The translations under genes and the position numbers were made by a program. A stretch of DNA of 64,000 nucleotides from Desulfosarcina widdelii (GTDB taxonomy: Bacteria > Desulfobacterota > Desulfobacteria > Desulfobacterales > Desulfosarcinaceae), in NCBI RefSeq assembly GCF_009688965.1, contig NZ_AP021875.1, positions 1,860,001-1,924,000 of the forward strand, given 5' to 3'. Of the stretch, positions 53,435 through 62,626 are shown one piece after another. The notes below the pieces were generated by a model. That model was given only the letters and a program-made list of their open reading frames with translations, was not told where the DNA came from and searched no databases. The stretch's first letter is position 1, and each line of letters begins with the position of its first letter.

Positions 53435-54170
53435 TTTCTATCCACCAATCTATGTGCATAGTCCCAGACCCAGCGTTAAATATTCTCACCCGAGCAAGCT
53501 GCCCTGTTTCGGTGCCGTCTATTGATTGTGTTCCTCCCGACCACGATGAGCCATCCGTTGACCACCAGACCTGAAATTCCGCGTTTCCTCCAGTTCCCTG
53601 TTTTACTCGCAATTTCCAATAAATTGTCGCTGGTGGGGAACTGATCTCGTTATAATTAATTTGCTTGGTCCCTCCGGTAGCCGTGACTTCCCAATCCTCA
53701 TCATTTTGTATGCCGAGGATACCCAGTTGATTTGATGACCCGTCATAAAGCCTGACTGTTACTCCTGTACTGGAGTAGGATTCCGTAATACGCCACAGGA
53801 AAGCACAATATGTTTCACTTCTGGGCGTAACCGCTATTGATATATGCTCTCCCGCACCGAGTTCAATACACTCATCACCCTCCATGCTCAGCCCGGTAGT
53901 GCTGTAGTCATAATCAGGGGAACCAACTTCATCCGTCCAATCATCGTCATCTGCCTGTGTCTCAACTCCGTTTAAATGTACAAACGTTTGCCCACTCGCA
54001 ACCGCCTGCCAACCACTGTCATAATAATAGCTGTCGCAGGTTTCCCACGAATCACCATCATAATAATAGCAATCGACCTCCGTGTCCCAATCCGCCCCGT
54101 CATAATAGTAGGTGTTAGCACAAACGACCGCTGCGAATAAGAGAATGGCTAATGCGATGAGTTTTTTCAT
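53403..54170 (-). CDS. Exported phage fibre-region protein with Tyr/Asp-rich repeats
   Basis: The 255 residues start with a signal peptide (LIALAILLFAAVVCA). Directly after it come three short repeats, YYYDGADWDTEVDC, YYYDGDSWETCDS and YYYDSGW, rich in Tyr, Asp and Trp. The rest (about 60-255) has beta-sandwich character (ISIAVTPRSETYCAFLWRI, GNAEFQVWWSTDGSSWSGG), as in concanavalin-like domains. The function is unknown; surface display or binding is possible. Coupled to both neighbours by overlaps. Confidence 0.65.
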   Translation of the reverse strand: MKKLIALAILLFAAVVCANTYYYDGADWDTEVDCYYYDGDSWETCDSYYYDSGWQAVASGQTFVHLNGVETQADDDDWTDEVGSPDYDYSTTGLSMEGDECIELGAGEHISIAVTPRSETYCAFLWRITESYSSTGVTVRLYDGSSNQLGILGIQNDEDWEVTATGGTKQINYNEISSPPATIYWKLRVKQGTGGNAEFQVWWSTDGSSWSGGTQSIDGTETGQLARVRIFNAGSGTMHIDWWIENDTDISDASF

Positions 54171-54463
54171 TTTCCACCGCCATTAGGTATCATTGATGGA
54201 GGCACGCTGGTTTTAGCCTTTTCCTTTTTGGTCTCGGCAATTTGCTTCAGTTCTTTCCGCAGCACCGCCGCCTTGTTGCGTCGTTCGATGGATTCTTGCT
54301 TGGTGACTTTGAGAGATAGCCGCGTAATTAGAGATTTTAGTTGAACACTCTCGTCAAGCAACGCAGCGTGCTGAGCGGCAAGGTTCTCATACTTCAGTTG
54401 CCAGTTTTCTTCGGCCCATGCCGTGCCACAAAAAATCAGGAATACAATTAATACTCGAAACAT
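54167..54463 (-). CDS. Small exported coiled-coil protein
   Basis: The 98 residues have a signal peptide (FRVLIVFLIFCGTAWA), then a coiled coil (about 22-80; LAAQHAALLDESVQLKSLI) and a proline/glycine-rich end, SVPPSMIPNGGGK. Layout and size resemble phage spanin or pinholin-associated proteins, but no endolysin is adjacent, so I do not assign a role. It overlaps the previous gene by 16 bp. Confidence 0.6.
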   Translation of the reverse strand: MFRVLIVFLIFCGTAWAEENWQLKYENLAAQHAALLDESVQLKSLITRLSLKVTKQESIERRNKAAVLRKELKQIAETKKEKAKTSVPPSMIPNGGGK

Positions 54464-56277
54464 ATGTCCCCCGTTGCCGGACTGCCGATGCCTGTCCGGT
54501 CATCTGATAGAAAAAGACGGTTTACATTGCCGTCGCCGTTGACAATGAAAGCGCCGGATGCGCCTACCGCATTACCAAGAGCAGAAAGCACATTCGCCCC
54601 AAAGTCCGTCGAGTTGGGAACCGCATTGCCGCCCTCGGTAAGCGTATCAACTTCTAAAGATGTTCCAAGGTCGTATGCTCCAGATGCCATTTGATCAGGT
54701 CCAACGCCATCGTCCTCAATCATTGCTCCATCGAGCTTATCTGACCCATTATCCCACTGATTCGCTCCAACCGTAATATGCTTGCCTGTAGCAATTTCAA
54801 GGTCTTCTTCAAGGTTCAGATCAATTTTGATTTCCATCTGAGCGTCAGATTGGTCAACCAACCATGCGGTTGTGCGTGTGCCGCCGCTCATGTAAGTAGC
54901 CCAAATATCCGAGTCCTCGCTATCCTCGGTTGTCGTGATAAAATTGGCCCAAAAACCACCGGCCTCTTTGTCTGCGTTTTCGGAACCGGCACCGTCTGAA
55001 TCGTTGAGGATCACATAAGGATCTGTGGAGGAATTCCAGATTGTGATATCATCTGGAACTTGAGCGTCAGTTACAGCGCCCTGCAAATCAGCCAAATCAA
55101 GCACACCTTCAAGGGCCGTTTCGAAACCCGCAATCGCCGCCATTGTCGCATAGTCTGCCGCAGTAACCAAAGACAAGCCGTTGGCACTCACAACATTTTC
55201 AGCCGACAACCCGGCTTCCGCCTCACTGGTCAAATAGGTGGCGTCGGTTGGCGCACCGGACCCACTTGGCCAAGAATCGTCAATGGCCTCGATCAGTTCG
55301 TTGAGCGTATCGTCGTCGGCATCGCCAAAGTTGGTATAGGAGTTTCCAGGAGTCAGATCCGTGAAGGCAGTATCACCAATGGCCGCCCCGGTCGCCATTG
55401 CCGTGACGCCGGTTTGTAAGATACTAATCGCTCCGGACACAGACACCGCCTCGATCCGGCTATCACCAACACCATCATAAATCAAAATTTGGGAGTTGTT
55501 CATGCCGGTGATTTCTGCCGTGATGCCGTCCAGAGTTGTATCGGACCCGCCAGCGCCCTCGACCGCTGTTTCCAGGGCTTGCAGGGCCGCTTTGATCGTC
55601 AAGTTGTCGTCTATCGTGCTGCCGTTGAACTCGCCCAGGTGGGTTGACCCTATGGCCACGCCCGAAAGAGTGACAAGATCGTCGGCCTGTAATGCGGCAA
55701 CGGCAGCAGCCGCAGTGCCTGCGGCATCATACGATCCAGACAGGTCCGGAATATCACCTGCCTCAAGCCCGAATGTGACGGTGGCCCCGGAAAGATCCCA
55801 AGTGCCAGTGGGCGTCAGATCCAAACCATTTATGGTTGTCGTTAAAGTCAGCCATAAATCCCAAAGATCGTCCTGGCTAACAGCATGTGTGGTGTCCGCG
55901 TTGAAATTTCCCTCGGTAAAGGCTTCGTCCTGCACTTCTGCTGACCCTGCGGCTTGGGTATCCACACTAACCCATGCCGATCCAGACCACCGGCAGGTTA
56001 CGACATCAGACCCGCCGCCCACGGTACAATCTGTTGCCCCGTCACCGTCCGTGACCTCGATCCGATCACCCGTTGTCGGAGATGTTGGCAGGGTGGCCAC
56101 GGTGCATTGACCAATACGATAGGTAGTCCCTATAGCTAAATGCGTCACTCCTGCCTTGGTTTTGTACCCGGTACCGTCTTTTTCGAACGGGGACTCATCT
56201 CCCGGAGGCAAGGCCCATGCGTTGGTAACGCATATGGCCATCACGAGTAAAATTAGAGTAAAAAGTGCTTTTTTCAT
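54448..56277 (-). CDS. Exported phage tail-fibre-like protein, 609 residues
   Basis: A signal peptide (FTLILLVMAICVTNAWA) is followed by a fibre-like text: TKAGVTHLAIGTTYRIGQCTVATLP and DGDGATDCTVGGGSDVVTCRWSG, patterns seen in phage fibres and pectate-lyase-like stalks, then Ala/Thr/Ser/Gly-rich low-complexity regions and coiled segments. Near the end, VNRLFLSDDRTGIGSPATGDICFEY resembles a fibre tip. The combination of a fibre body and a Sec-type leader is unusual. The gene is coupled to both neighbours. Confidence 0.7.
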   Translation of the reverse strand: MKKALFTLILLVMAICVTNAWALPPGDESPFEKDGTGYKTKAGVTHLAIGTTYRIGQCTVATLPTSPTTGDRIEVTDGDGATDCTVGGGSDVVTCRWSGSAWVSVDTQAAGSAEVQDEAFTEGNFNADTTHAVSQDDLWDLWLTLTTTINGLDLTPTGTWDLSGATVTFGLEAGDIPDLSGSYDAAGTAAAAVAALQADDLVTLSGVAIGSTHLGEFNGSTIDDNLTIKAALQALETAVEGAGGSDTTLDGITAEITGMNNSQILIYDGVGDSRIEAVSVSGAISILQTGVTAMATGAAIGDTAFTDLTPGNSYTNFGDADDDTLNELIEAIDDSWPSGSGAPTDATYLTSEAEAGLSAENVVSANGLSLVTAADYATMAAIAGFETALEGVLDLADLQGAVTDAQVPDDITIWNSSTDPYVILNDSDGAGSENADKEAGGFWANFITTTEDSEDSDIWATYMSGGTRTTAWLVDQSDAQMEIKIDLNLEEDLEIATGKHITVGANQWDNGSDKLDGAMIEDDGVGPDQMASGAYDLGTSLEVDTLTEGGNAVPNSTDFGANVLSALGNAVGASGAFIVNGDGNVNRLFLSDDRTGIGSPATGDICFEY

Positions 56278-56735
56278 CTCACACTCTCCAGATAAAGGGT
56301 GAGCTGCTCACCTTCCCCGGGCGACGTCAGACCGACTGTCAGACCTCCATAAATCGACAAATATCCGCCGGACTCGGTGTAACTGGCCACCTTGACCAAT
56401 TGGGCCGTCGTTGTGCTGCGGTCGGCGATGGTGGCACTTTCCATGGCATCGGTAAGGGTGACGGTGTACTGTCCAGATAGCGTGCCGATAGGCACCGTCT
56501 TGAGACGATATGAGTAAAGCCCGTTGACCAGCTTCTTGTCATCTCCATTCAGGTACGAAAACAGATCGAAGTTGGTACTCGAGGCGTCGGCCGTGAGATC
56601 TATTTTTACCAAGGCCTTGCCTTCCGCCTTGTTGTATTTGATAACGGAGGCGGCGATTTCCCATTCGGCCATCACAGGACCGGACGGTAGTGTAAAAAAG
56701 CATAATGCGATGAGTATCAGCAGCGTTCGTTTCAT
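56274..56735 (-). CDS. Exported phage fibre-region protein, 153 residues
   Basis: It has a signal peptide (LLILIALCFFTLPSGPVMA, cleavage before EWEIA) and a beta-rich mature part of about 130 residues with WEIAASVIKYNKAEGKALVKIDLTAD and SIYGGLTVGLTSPGEGEQLTLYLESVR. No family is recognised. The start overlaps the stop of the previous gene, and the stop overlaps the next start. Confidence 0.6.
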   Translation of the reverse strand: MKRTLLILIALCFFTLPSGPVMAEWEIAASVIKYNKAEGKALVKIDLTADASSTNFDLFSYLNGDDKKLVNGLYSYRLKTVPIGTLSGQYTVTLTDAMESATIADRSTTTAQLVKVASYTESGGYLSIYGGLTVGLTSPGEGEQLTLYLESVR

Positions 56736-57103
56736 GACGGTCCTCCCTCAAGTTTATTTTGCTCGATCAATTTCCTGCTTTTTTGCATGTCGTCCAGAAC
56801 ACCGATCAGGGCCATGACAGCCGGGTCCGGCTTTGGGCGGCCGTTTCCGTTATGGTCAGTTTCGGTCATGTTGTTGCGAAAGGACTCGGTCGCCTGTTGA
56901 TTTCCCAGCAGCAATGCGTTCGTGTGCCAGTGCAGCCGGGCGCGATACAAATCCAGACATTCCGCGACTCGAACATTCCCGCCATCTTTGGCTTTCAGAT
57001 CCGCCTCCACCCATGCCGGACATCCGTCCTCTCCATTCCATGAGCGCTGCGGACAACCTTTTTTAAACTCTTTCAGTCCTCTGATGCACGGTGGTTTTCT
57101 CAT
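56732..57103 (-). CDS. Small cysteine-containing phage protein
   Basis: I take the ATG at 57103, just after the preceding stop, giving 123 residues. The N-terminal part has four cysteines (CIRG, GCPQRSWNGEDGCPAW, VAECLDLY) that may bind a metal. The rest is helical: ALIGVLDDMQKSRKLIEQNKLEGG. There is no signal peptide, unlike its neighbours. Function unknown. Confidence 0.55.
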   Translation of the reverse strand: MRKPPCIRGLKEFKKGCPQRSWNGEDGCPAWVEADLKAKDGGNVRVAECLDLYRARLHWHTNALLLGNQQATESFRNNMTETDHNGNGRPKPDPAVMALIGVLDDMQKSRKLIEQNKLEGGPS

Positions 57104-57104
57104 C

Positions 57105-57797
57105 TTAATCCTTGGTTGCGGCAATGACTTCCTGGTAGTACGGAGGCGAAACCGAGCTAGTAGAAAACGGGTTGCTGCCTTGAGCCCCGCTGCTGATATA
57201 AGTTCTATCAAGGGTGGTCAGATCAGATGGCTTTTTCCATGCGGTTGCTCCGGATCCGGAAGCCACGGTTACCTCCTCGACAAAGGCCTCATAATTTTCC
57301 GTATCCGCTCTTATGGCTTTCAATGTTTCCGGATCGGTCGCATGGTAATCATAAATAAACATGGTGTGCCGGTGATCATTCAAATCATGGCTGTGCCCAG
57401 CTTGCGGATTGATATCTCCTCCGCTGCCGATATCCCCTGTTGCGGCATAGCAGAGCATGGCGTTGTCCTGCCAGTCGTCTTTACGCGTCCATCCGGTCGG
57501 CGCGGTATTTTGCCCGAACGCCGCGATACAGGTGCCGGCTTCGATATCTCCGGCGATACGGGCCGCTGCCTCTGCGGCATCGCCGGCTATCCTTGCTGCG
57601 GTTTCCTCGTCGGACGCAGCCTCGAAATACTGCAGCCACCGGTCCATAACCCGGAACGCCCAATTGAAATATTGGAACGGCGGTTTTTCCAACTTCAGCC
57701 AACCGGCCAATTTTTTGGCGCCGGATGGCTCGATAAATTTATCCGGGTCATCATCGGTGATCCACTCCAAATGCCCGGTTGTCGGTTTATCCGCCAC
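57105..57797 (-). CDS. Phage tail fibre protein with collar-like C-terminal domain
   Basis: The 230 residues start with GHLEWITDDDPDKFIEPSGAKKLAGWLKLEKPPFQYFNWAFRVMDRWLQY, a segment I know from phage tail fibres. A short helical stalk (EETAARIAGDAAEAAARIAGD) leads to CIAAFGQNTAPTGWTRKDDWQDNAML and AGHSHDLNDHRHTM. The histidines there fit the iron-binding tail-collar/needle type of tip. There is no signal peptide, so this is the conventional fibre of the run. Confidence 0.75.
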   Translation of the reverse strand: MADKPTTGHLEWITDDDPDKFIEPSGAKKLAGWLKLEKPPFQYFNWAFRVMDRWLQYFEAASDEETAARIAGDAAEAAARIAGDIEAGTCIAAFGQNTAPTGWTRKDDWQDNAMLCYAATGDIGSGGDINPQAGHSHDLNDHRHTMFIYDYHATDPETLKAIRADTENYEAFVEEVTVASGSGATAWKKPSDLTTLDRTYISSGAQGSNPFSTSSVSPPYYQEVIAATKD

Positions 57798-57812
57798 GTT
57801 TTACTCCTTTTC

Positions 57813-59819
57813 TCAATTCACTTCTGCATTTTCGATCCCATTGACTGTCGGCGTTTCCGTCCAGTTTACCGTTGGTCCGGATGCGGCCTCCTCATCATAA
57901 ACGTAGGCGCCTATGGGCCAACCCTCCGTGTCCATGCTTCTCGCGTCGATAATGATCTGATCCGGATCGGTGTCGTGGAACACTGTATCCGGTCCAAAAG
58001 CAAAGTCCCAGGGAATTGGATACGACTGCCCTTGGATCGTCAGTGTTGCGATATTGCCGCTCCCGAGATCCGCGCCCTGATCTATCAAAACGGTGCTGCT
58101 GGATGTCAGCCTGAAATCTCCTGCCGCCATATTACTAAGATAGGGATTGCCTACAGTATTCGTATCTGCAACTTGGCCCTGCAAGCCATTGTTGGTGAAA
58201 CTGAGATCCGACCCGGCATCGGTTGTGTTGTCGTAAAGCCGCACAAAAATGCCGGTAGTATCCGGATCATAAGCGTGATTATTCCCTTGAATTATACCAG
58301 TTCCCGCGTCATCCAAATTGTCCCGTTGGCTCATAAAACGATAATCGGTCCTATTCATTCTGGCTTCGATTATCAGATTGTTACGAATCTTCGGCCCCTG
58401 CTCAAATTGATCTGCGTTGCAAGCCCACTTAATTCCCGAGTATGAGTAAGAGGTAGAAGGAAACCCACCCGCATATGTCCACCCAAGAGAAGCATCTTCG
58501 GTTGCGGGCCTATAGATGGTGTTGTTAAAAGCCCACATATTGACAAAATCGTCATGGCTCCCATTTTTTACTGCCGCATAGTTGATTCCCGAAAACTGGA
58601 TGGTGTCCAAAATATTGGAAAAAACATATCCATTTATCACATCGAGCCCATTTAGCTCGAACGTCCCATCAAAAGCTTGCGAAACGTTAATACCCATCCC
58701 GCAATTTTTTACCCGGTTCCCATAAACAAAAAAGTTTGCCGGATCGTAACCAATAGAAATGCCGCCAGCGGTACCCCAATCTTTATCGTCAGCGTGGATA
58801 TTGAGAACATTATTAAACCTGACAATAATTGGGCCTTCTGCCGTCAAGGCGGCATCACCTTTAATGTCTATGCCTATCCTATGATTCTGTTGATACCAAA
58901 TATCGCGTACGATATTATATTCAACCAAAGCGTTGCGAACATCGTTCAAGTACATTCCCACCTGATTATAATCTGTGCTTTCCGCGTGCAGGTAGTTGAA
59001 TGAGATAATTAGATCATCGACGTTATCAAGGCCCATGTGAGGCAAAACGGTGTAGGTATTATTGGGAGCCAGCTTTCCGATGTCATATAGATTGTTACCG
59101 TTATATCGACTCCCACCAATCGTCAGGTTATCCACAAAATCGTCTTGGCTTCCGGAGTTGGATTTTAAAACGGAAATGCCACGACCCATTAATGAGTAAA
59201 ACGTACTGTTTGTGATTGTGCTCGTGTCTACGTTTCCATCATAAAGAACTCCGCTCACCGTCCGGTAAAACGTGCAATTATCGATGTCGATATTAGTAGC
59301 TTCGTTGGCGGTCGTACCGTAAATATAGATCCCCGAACGAAAAACCTTTGCGTCGCCACCGTTGGGAGAGCTGCCACCCACCGGGTCCGTGGTGGATGTC
59401 CAGGCAGTGGTCTGGCCATCGAAATCGATGTTTTTGAAAATAAGAAAATCCTCACCGGTCACATAGATGCAGCCACGATAATGGGATAGATCGTCGTCAC
59501 TATCCAGACTCCAATAACCATCGGGCGCGGAGGCGTCGTAGGCGCTTGCATTTCCATCATACGTTACAGGATTGCCGGACGTGCCGCTATTGGGAACCGA
59601 AAACATTTCGGTGAAAGCCCCAGTAAAAATCACCGTATCGCCAGCCAGATCGGCAAAATTCCCCGTTCCAGCTTCCACAGTAGATTTGCTGGCACGGTTG
59701 GCGTAGTCGTCGCCGGATCCGTCACCAGCACTCGATTGAGCAGCCCAAAAATTGGCCGCGAAAACTGGCTGAACGGTAACGAGATAAACAAGCAGATATA
59801 TGAGATATCGTTTGATCAT
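57813..59819 (-). CDS. Exported right-handed beta-helix protein
   Basis: The 668 residues have a signal peptide (YLIYLLVYLVTVQPVFA). The mature part is a right-handed parallel beta-helix: repeated Asn-rich turns such as NIDIDNCTFYRTVSGVLYDG, TITNSTFYSLMGRGISVL and IIVRFNNVLNIHADDK. It starts AANFWAAQSSAGDGSGDDYANRAS. Such folds occur in phage tailspikes and in secreted polysaccharide lyases; catalytic residues cannot be assigned. A phage tailspike should not need a Sec leader, which makes this gene notable. Confidence 0.75.
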   Translation of the reverse strand: MIKRYLIYLLVYLVTVQPVFAANFWAAQSSAGDGSGDDYANRASKSTVEAGTGNFADLAGDTVIFTGAFTEMFSVPNSGTSGNPVTYDGNASAYDASAPDGYWSLDSDDDLSHYRGCIYVTGEDFLIFKNIDFDGQTTAWTSTTDPVGGSSPNGGDAKVFRSGIYIYGTTANEATNIDIDNCTFYRTVSGVLYDGNVDTSTITNSTFYSLMGRGISVLKSNSGSQDDFVDNLTIGGSRYNGNNLYDIGKLAPNNTYTVLPHMGLDNVDDLIISFNYLHAESTDYNQVGMYLNDVRNALVEYNIVRDIWYQQNHRIGIDIKGDAALTAEGPIIVRFNNVLNIHADDKDWGTAGGISIGYDPANFFVYGNRVKNCGMGINVSQAFDGTFELNGLDVINGYVFSNILDTIQFSGINYAAVKNGSHDDFVNMWAFNNTIYRPATEDASLGWTYAGGFPSTSYSYSGIKWACNADQFEQGPKIRNNLIIEARMNRTDYRFMSQRDNLDDAGTGIIQGNNHAYDPDTTGIFVRLYDNTTDAGSDLSFTNNGLQGQVADTNTVGNPYLSNMAAGDFRLTSSSTVLIDQGADLGSGNIATLTIQGQSYPIPWDFAFGPDTVFHDTDPDQIIIDARSMDTEGWPIGAYVYDEEAASGPTVNWTETPTVNGIENAEVN

Positions 59820-60745
59820 TAGATGGGCACCTTAACGCTCACACGCGGCATCATATAGAGAAAGACATCGCCAGTTCCGCCACTACCATCAACCTGCAAA
59901 ATAATGGCAACCCTGCACACGTCATCGCCGGCCGTGGTGGGTTTCACCAATGTCTGTAAGCCGCCCCCGGTCGTACCGGCATACAGGGGCTTGCCTTCAT
60001 CCTGGTTGCCCGTCAGGGTCGTAAACCCATCCCGCCGCGCAAGCATACCCTCCACGCGCACCGTGATACTGTTTCCGGTTGTGGCCGTGGAAACCGCCAC
60101 GCCAATCATGGGAAAGGTTTCCTTGTCCGTAGCCGTGACATCGGCGTCGAAAAGAAAGATGCGGCCGCCGTCATTCACACCATCGTTTTTGAAATAAACC
60201 TGGGGGAATCCGGAAAAACTGGCCAGATTGATATCCTCGCCGGCGGTCAGGGTGAGATAATCCACGGCCATATATTCGCCATCGGAAAGACTGCTCAGCG
60301 TGCCGGTGACGCCGGCCGCAACATACCCCTGGGCTTCGGCTTCGGTGGCGATCTGCGTGTTGGTCACATCCTCGAGCTTGCCTTCGTCATCAAGCTCCGA
60401 TTCTTTCAAAATCGGCCCGTCGTCGGGATCCCATTTTCTCCACACCCCCTGGGTGGAGAAATCGTCGGGCCGGATAATGTCAGGGCTTGATTCGGCATCT
60501 GTGCCGTCCGCATCGAAGAGGAAGACTTGATAGGTAACCGTTGTGCCGCTGATGCTCGCCCTTACTGCCACGTCTCCATCGGAGAGATTCTCGTAATTCG
60601 GAGACCCGTAGCCCGTAATGTCCAGGGCGTCCAGGGCGCCGACGCCGCCGCCGGTCAAAGACGTTACGCCCCAAAGGTTGGCCGCCTGCCCTTGGGTCGC
60701 TACCAAAAGGATCAGCAAAGAAAAAATTGAAAGGATTTTTCTCAT
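59819..60745 (-). CDS. Exported phage fibre-region protein, 308 residues
   Basis: A signal peptide (LSIFSLLILLVATQGQA, then ANLWGV) begins the 308-residue protein. The first domain includes GGVGALDALDITGYGSPNYENLSDGDVAVRASISG, resembling fibre shaft or carbohydrate-binding text. The C-terminal half, VEGMLARRDGFTTLTGNQDEG followed by AIILQVDGSGGTGDVFLYM, looks like a head-fibre or tail-fibre attachment fold. No family is named with certainty. Confidence 0.65.
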   Translation of the reverse strand: MRKILSIFSLLILLVATQGQAANLWGVTSLTGGGVGALDALDITGYGSPNYENLSDGDVAVRASISGTTVTYQVFLFDADGTDAESSPDIIRPDDFSTQGVWRKWDPDDGPILKESELDDEGKLEDVTNTQIATEAEAQGYVAAGVTGTLSSLSDGEYMAVDYLTLTAGEDINLASFSGFPQVYFKNDGVNDGGRIFLFDADVTATDKETFPMIGVAVSTATTGNSITVRVEGMLARRDGFTTLTGNQDEGKPLYAGTTGGGLQTLVKPTTAGDDVCRVAIILQVDGSGGTGDVFLYMMPRVSVKVPI

Positions 60746-60746
60746 T

Positions 60747-61421
60747 TTAATAGTCCTTGAAAGTTATTCCGCCCGTGTCCTTGAAAGCGATGCCGCCCGT
60801 GTCCTTGAATGAAATAGCCACCCTTTCGGATGTCATCTGGATATAGGCCAATTCTCCGCCGGATGTCGGGTCGTCCACATCGCTGAATCCGTTGACCGTC
60901 GGATCGTCCGGATCGAAGCCGAAAGCGTTGGTGGGCGAAAAAATGATCGCCAGAAAATTCACCTCGACGCCGGCGGCCGACACCTTCTGCATAAGGTCGT
61001 AAACGAACTGGCTGATATCGCCATCGATTGGTTCGTCCGCATATAGATCGACCTGCGCCGGGTAGACCTCGACCACCCGGATGGTCTCGGCCTGGGAAAT
61101 GATCCGCCAGACGCTGATGATATCTTCCAGCGTTCCCCGGCTGACCAGTTGCCCGCAACGCGCCTTGAGGAGGATGCGGTAAATGGCATCGCTCCAGCCG
61201 GCCCTGGGCGTGCCCACGATCCGGCCAATGCCGTCCAGCTGGGCGCCCTCGGAGTCGTCGATGCTCAGGCGCCCAGTCAGCGACGCAACGGCATCCTCCA
61301 CCCCCTGCACCGGTTGCCCGTAAAGCGCCTGAATCAGCGCGGCAATATTCGGGCTGTGCCGGTACTGCATCAACAGCCGGGCCTGGGCGTCGGCCGTATG
61401 CGTGGTGATTGGAACAATCAT
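60747..61421 (-). CDS. DUF2612-type phage tail protein with C-terminal FKDTGG repeats
   Basis: The 224 residues have the order and text of the Mu gp48-like/DUF2612 tail protein: LLMQYRHSPNIAALIQALYGQPVQGVEDAV, then LDGIGRIVGTPRAGWSDAIYRILLKA. Its place after baseplate J fits. The last 22 residues contain three tandem copies of about seven residues, FKDTGGI (FKDTGGIAFKDTGGITFKDY), encoded by a 21-bp DNA repeat at 60748-60810. Confidence 0.75.
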   Translation of the reverse strand: MIVPITTHTADAQARLLMQYRHSPNIAALIQALYGQPVQGVEDAVASLTGRLSIDDSEGAQLDGIGRIVGTPRAGWSDAIYRILLKARCGQLVSRGTLEDIISVWRIISQAETIRVVEVYPAQVDLYADEPIDGDISQFVYDLMQKVSAAGVEVNFLAIIFSPTNAFGFDPDDPTVNGFSDVDDPTSGGELAYIQMTSERVAISFKDTGGIAFKDTGGITFKDY

Positions 61422-62626
61422 GATGTCGTCACCGTGATGTTGCCGTGGGTCCAGGAGGACATCTCAACATCACCGCCCGACCCGTCGTCGATGTCCACGT
61501 TGTCGTCGCCGGTCGGTCCGGAATCCGTGCCGATCCTCACCGTCACATCGGTGATCCCGGCCACTTGGGCCAGCTGGGCCACCAGGCTCGGATAGACCAC
61601 GATGTCCACTCCGGCGCCCAGATCATTTCCCCATTCCACCAGCAGATCTTTGATGACCGCATCGCCGTTGTCCGGGTAGTCGTCGTCAACCGTCAGGTCC
61701 AGCTCCAGGTAAATCGGGACCAGCACCGGCCTGGAAAACCGGCAGGTGTGGGTATAACCCTGGCTGTCCACCACATCCACGGATATATCGCCGTGAGGGC
61801 GAATGCCGGCCGGCTTGGCTTTCAGCATGAGCGTATCCGCAATCTCCTGATCCCGGTCGGTGACGCCCCCGGCCTGATAAACCACCACGGCAATCGATTT
61901 GGCCGGGATGCCGCGGGCGTCCGTTTCCAGCGTGTAGTTCTCGAACACGCTGCAGTGCTCGATGGCGGCTTTGGTGGTATCCTCGTTCAACGCCAGAATG
62001 GCCTTGCGGATCGCCTCGGTCGGCCCGGCATGGGATATCTGCAGGTTGTCATTTCTGCGAATTCTCAGCTCCGCGTCGGTTTCCAGGTCGCGCCCCTCGA
62101 CGGCCGCGTTGGGATTGGTGACGCTGTCCAGCCCGGAAATCGGTGTGTCGATGTTGGTCAGCGCCCCGGCAGACACGGAAATGGGTCCGGTTTCGGTGGC
62201 GATGCAGTCCACCGTGGCGCTGCCGCCGGAAAGGGTCGCCTCTTCTTCGGTTTCGAAAGTCACATCCGGCGCACCGTCTACCGAGAGGACCGTTCCTGCC
62301 GGAACCACGGTGCCGTCGGTTCCGGACAGGGTGACGCCGGATATCCGGCTGTACGCCGCCGGCAGCCGGGTATGGGCCGTGATCGATGCACAGTGGTCCA
62401 GGCTGATGCCGTCGGCCGAATCCGGATACAGGGCGTTGTAGAGATCCTGCAGCGCCTCCCAGAGCAGGGCCTCGCGCTCGGCGAAAATACTTTTCAGCTG
62501 GCCGAACACGGATGGTGCGGTCGTGTTGATGTGCACCCCGAACGCGGCCCGGAGAGCGCCCTCGATCTCCGCTTCGCACTCGTTGATGGTTTTAAGGACA
62601 AACCCTTGCGCTGTCAGGCCGCTCAT
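61418..62626 (-). CDS. Baseplate J-like protein (Mu gp47 homologue)
   Basis: The 402 residues match the baseplate wedge J/gp47 family: FGQLKSIFAEREALLWEALQDLYNALYPDSADGISLD near the N-terminus, LPAAYSRISGVTLSGTDGTVVPAGT, and AELRIRRNDNLQISHAGPTEAIRKAI. It builds the outer baseplate of a contractile tail. Start and stop overlap the neighbouring genes, as usual in Mu-like phages. Confidence 0.9.
   Translation of the reverse strand: MSGLTAQGFVLKTINECEAEIEGALRAAFGVHINTTAPSVFGQLKSIFAEREALLWEALQDLYNALYPDSADGISLDHCASITAHTRLPAAYSRISGVTLSGTDGTVVPAGTVLSVDGAPDVTFETEEEATLSGGSATVDCIATETGPISVSAGALTNIDTPISGLDSVTNPNAAVEGRDLETDAELRIRRNDNLQISHAGPTEAIRKAILALNEDTTKAAIEHCSVFENYTLETDARGIPAKSIAVVVYQAGGVTDRDQEIADTLMLKAKPAGIRPHGDISVDVVDSQGYTHTCRFSRPVLVPIYLELDLTVDDDYPDNGDAVIKDLLVEWGNDLGAGVDIVVYPSLVAQLAQVAGITDVTVRIGTDSGPTGDDNVDIDDGSGGDVEMSSWTHGNITVTTS

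Noticed and set aside
56922-58445. 507-codon plus-strand frame
   Set aside because: It spans the antisense of three phage genes with clear starts and overlaps; cysteine- and isoleucine-rich text is typical of a shadow frame.
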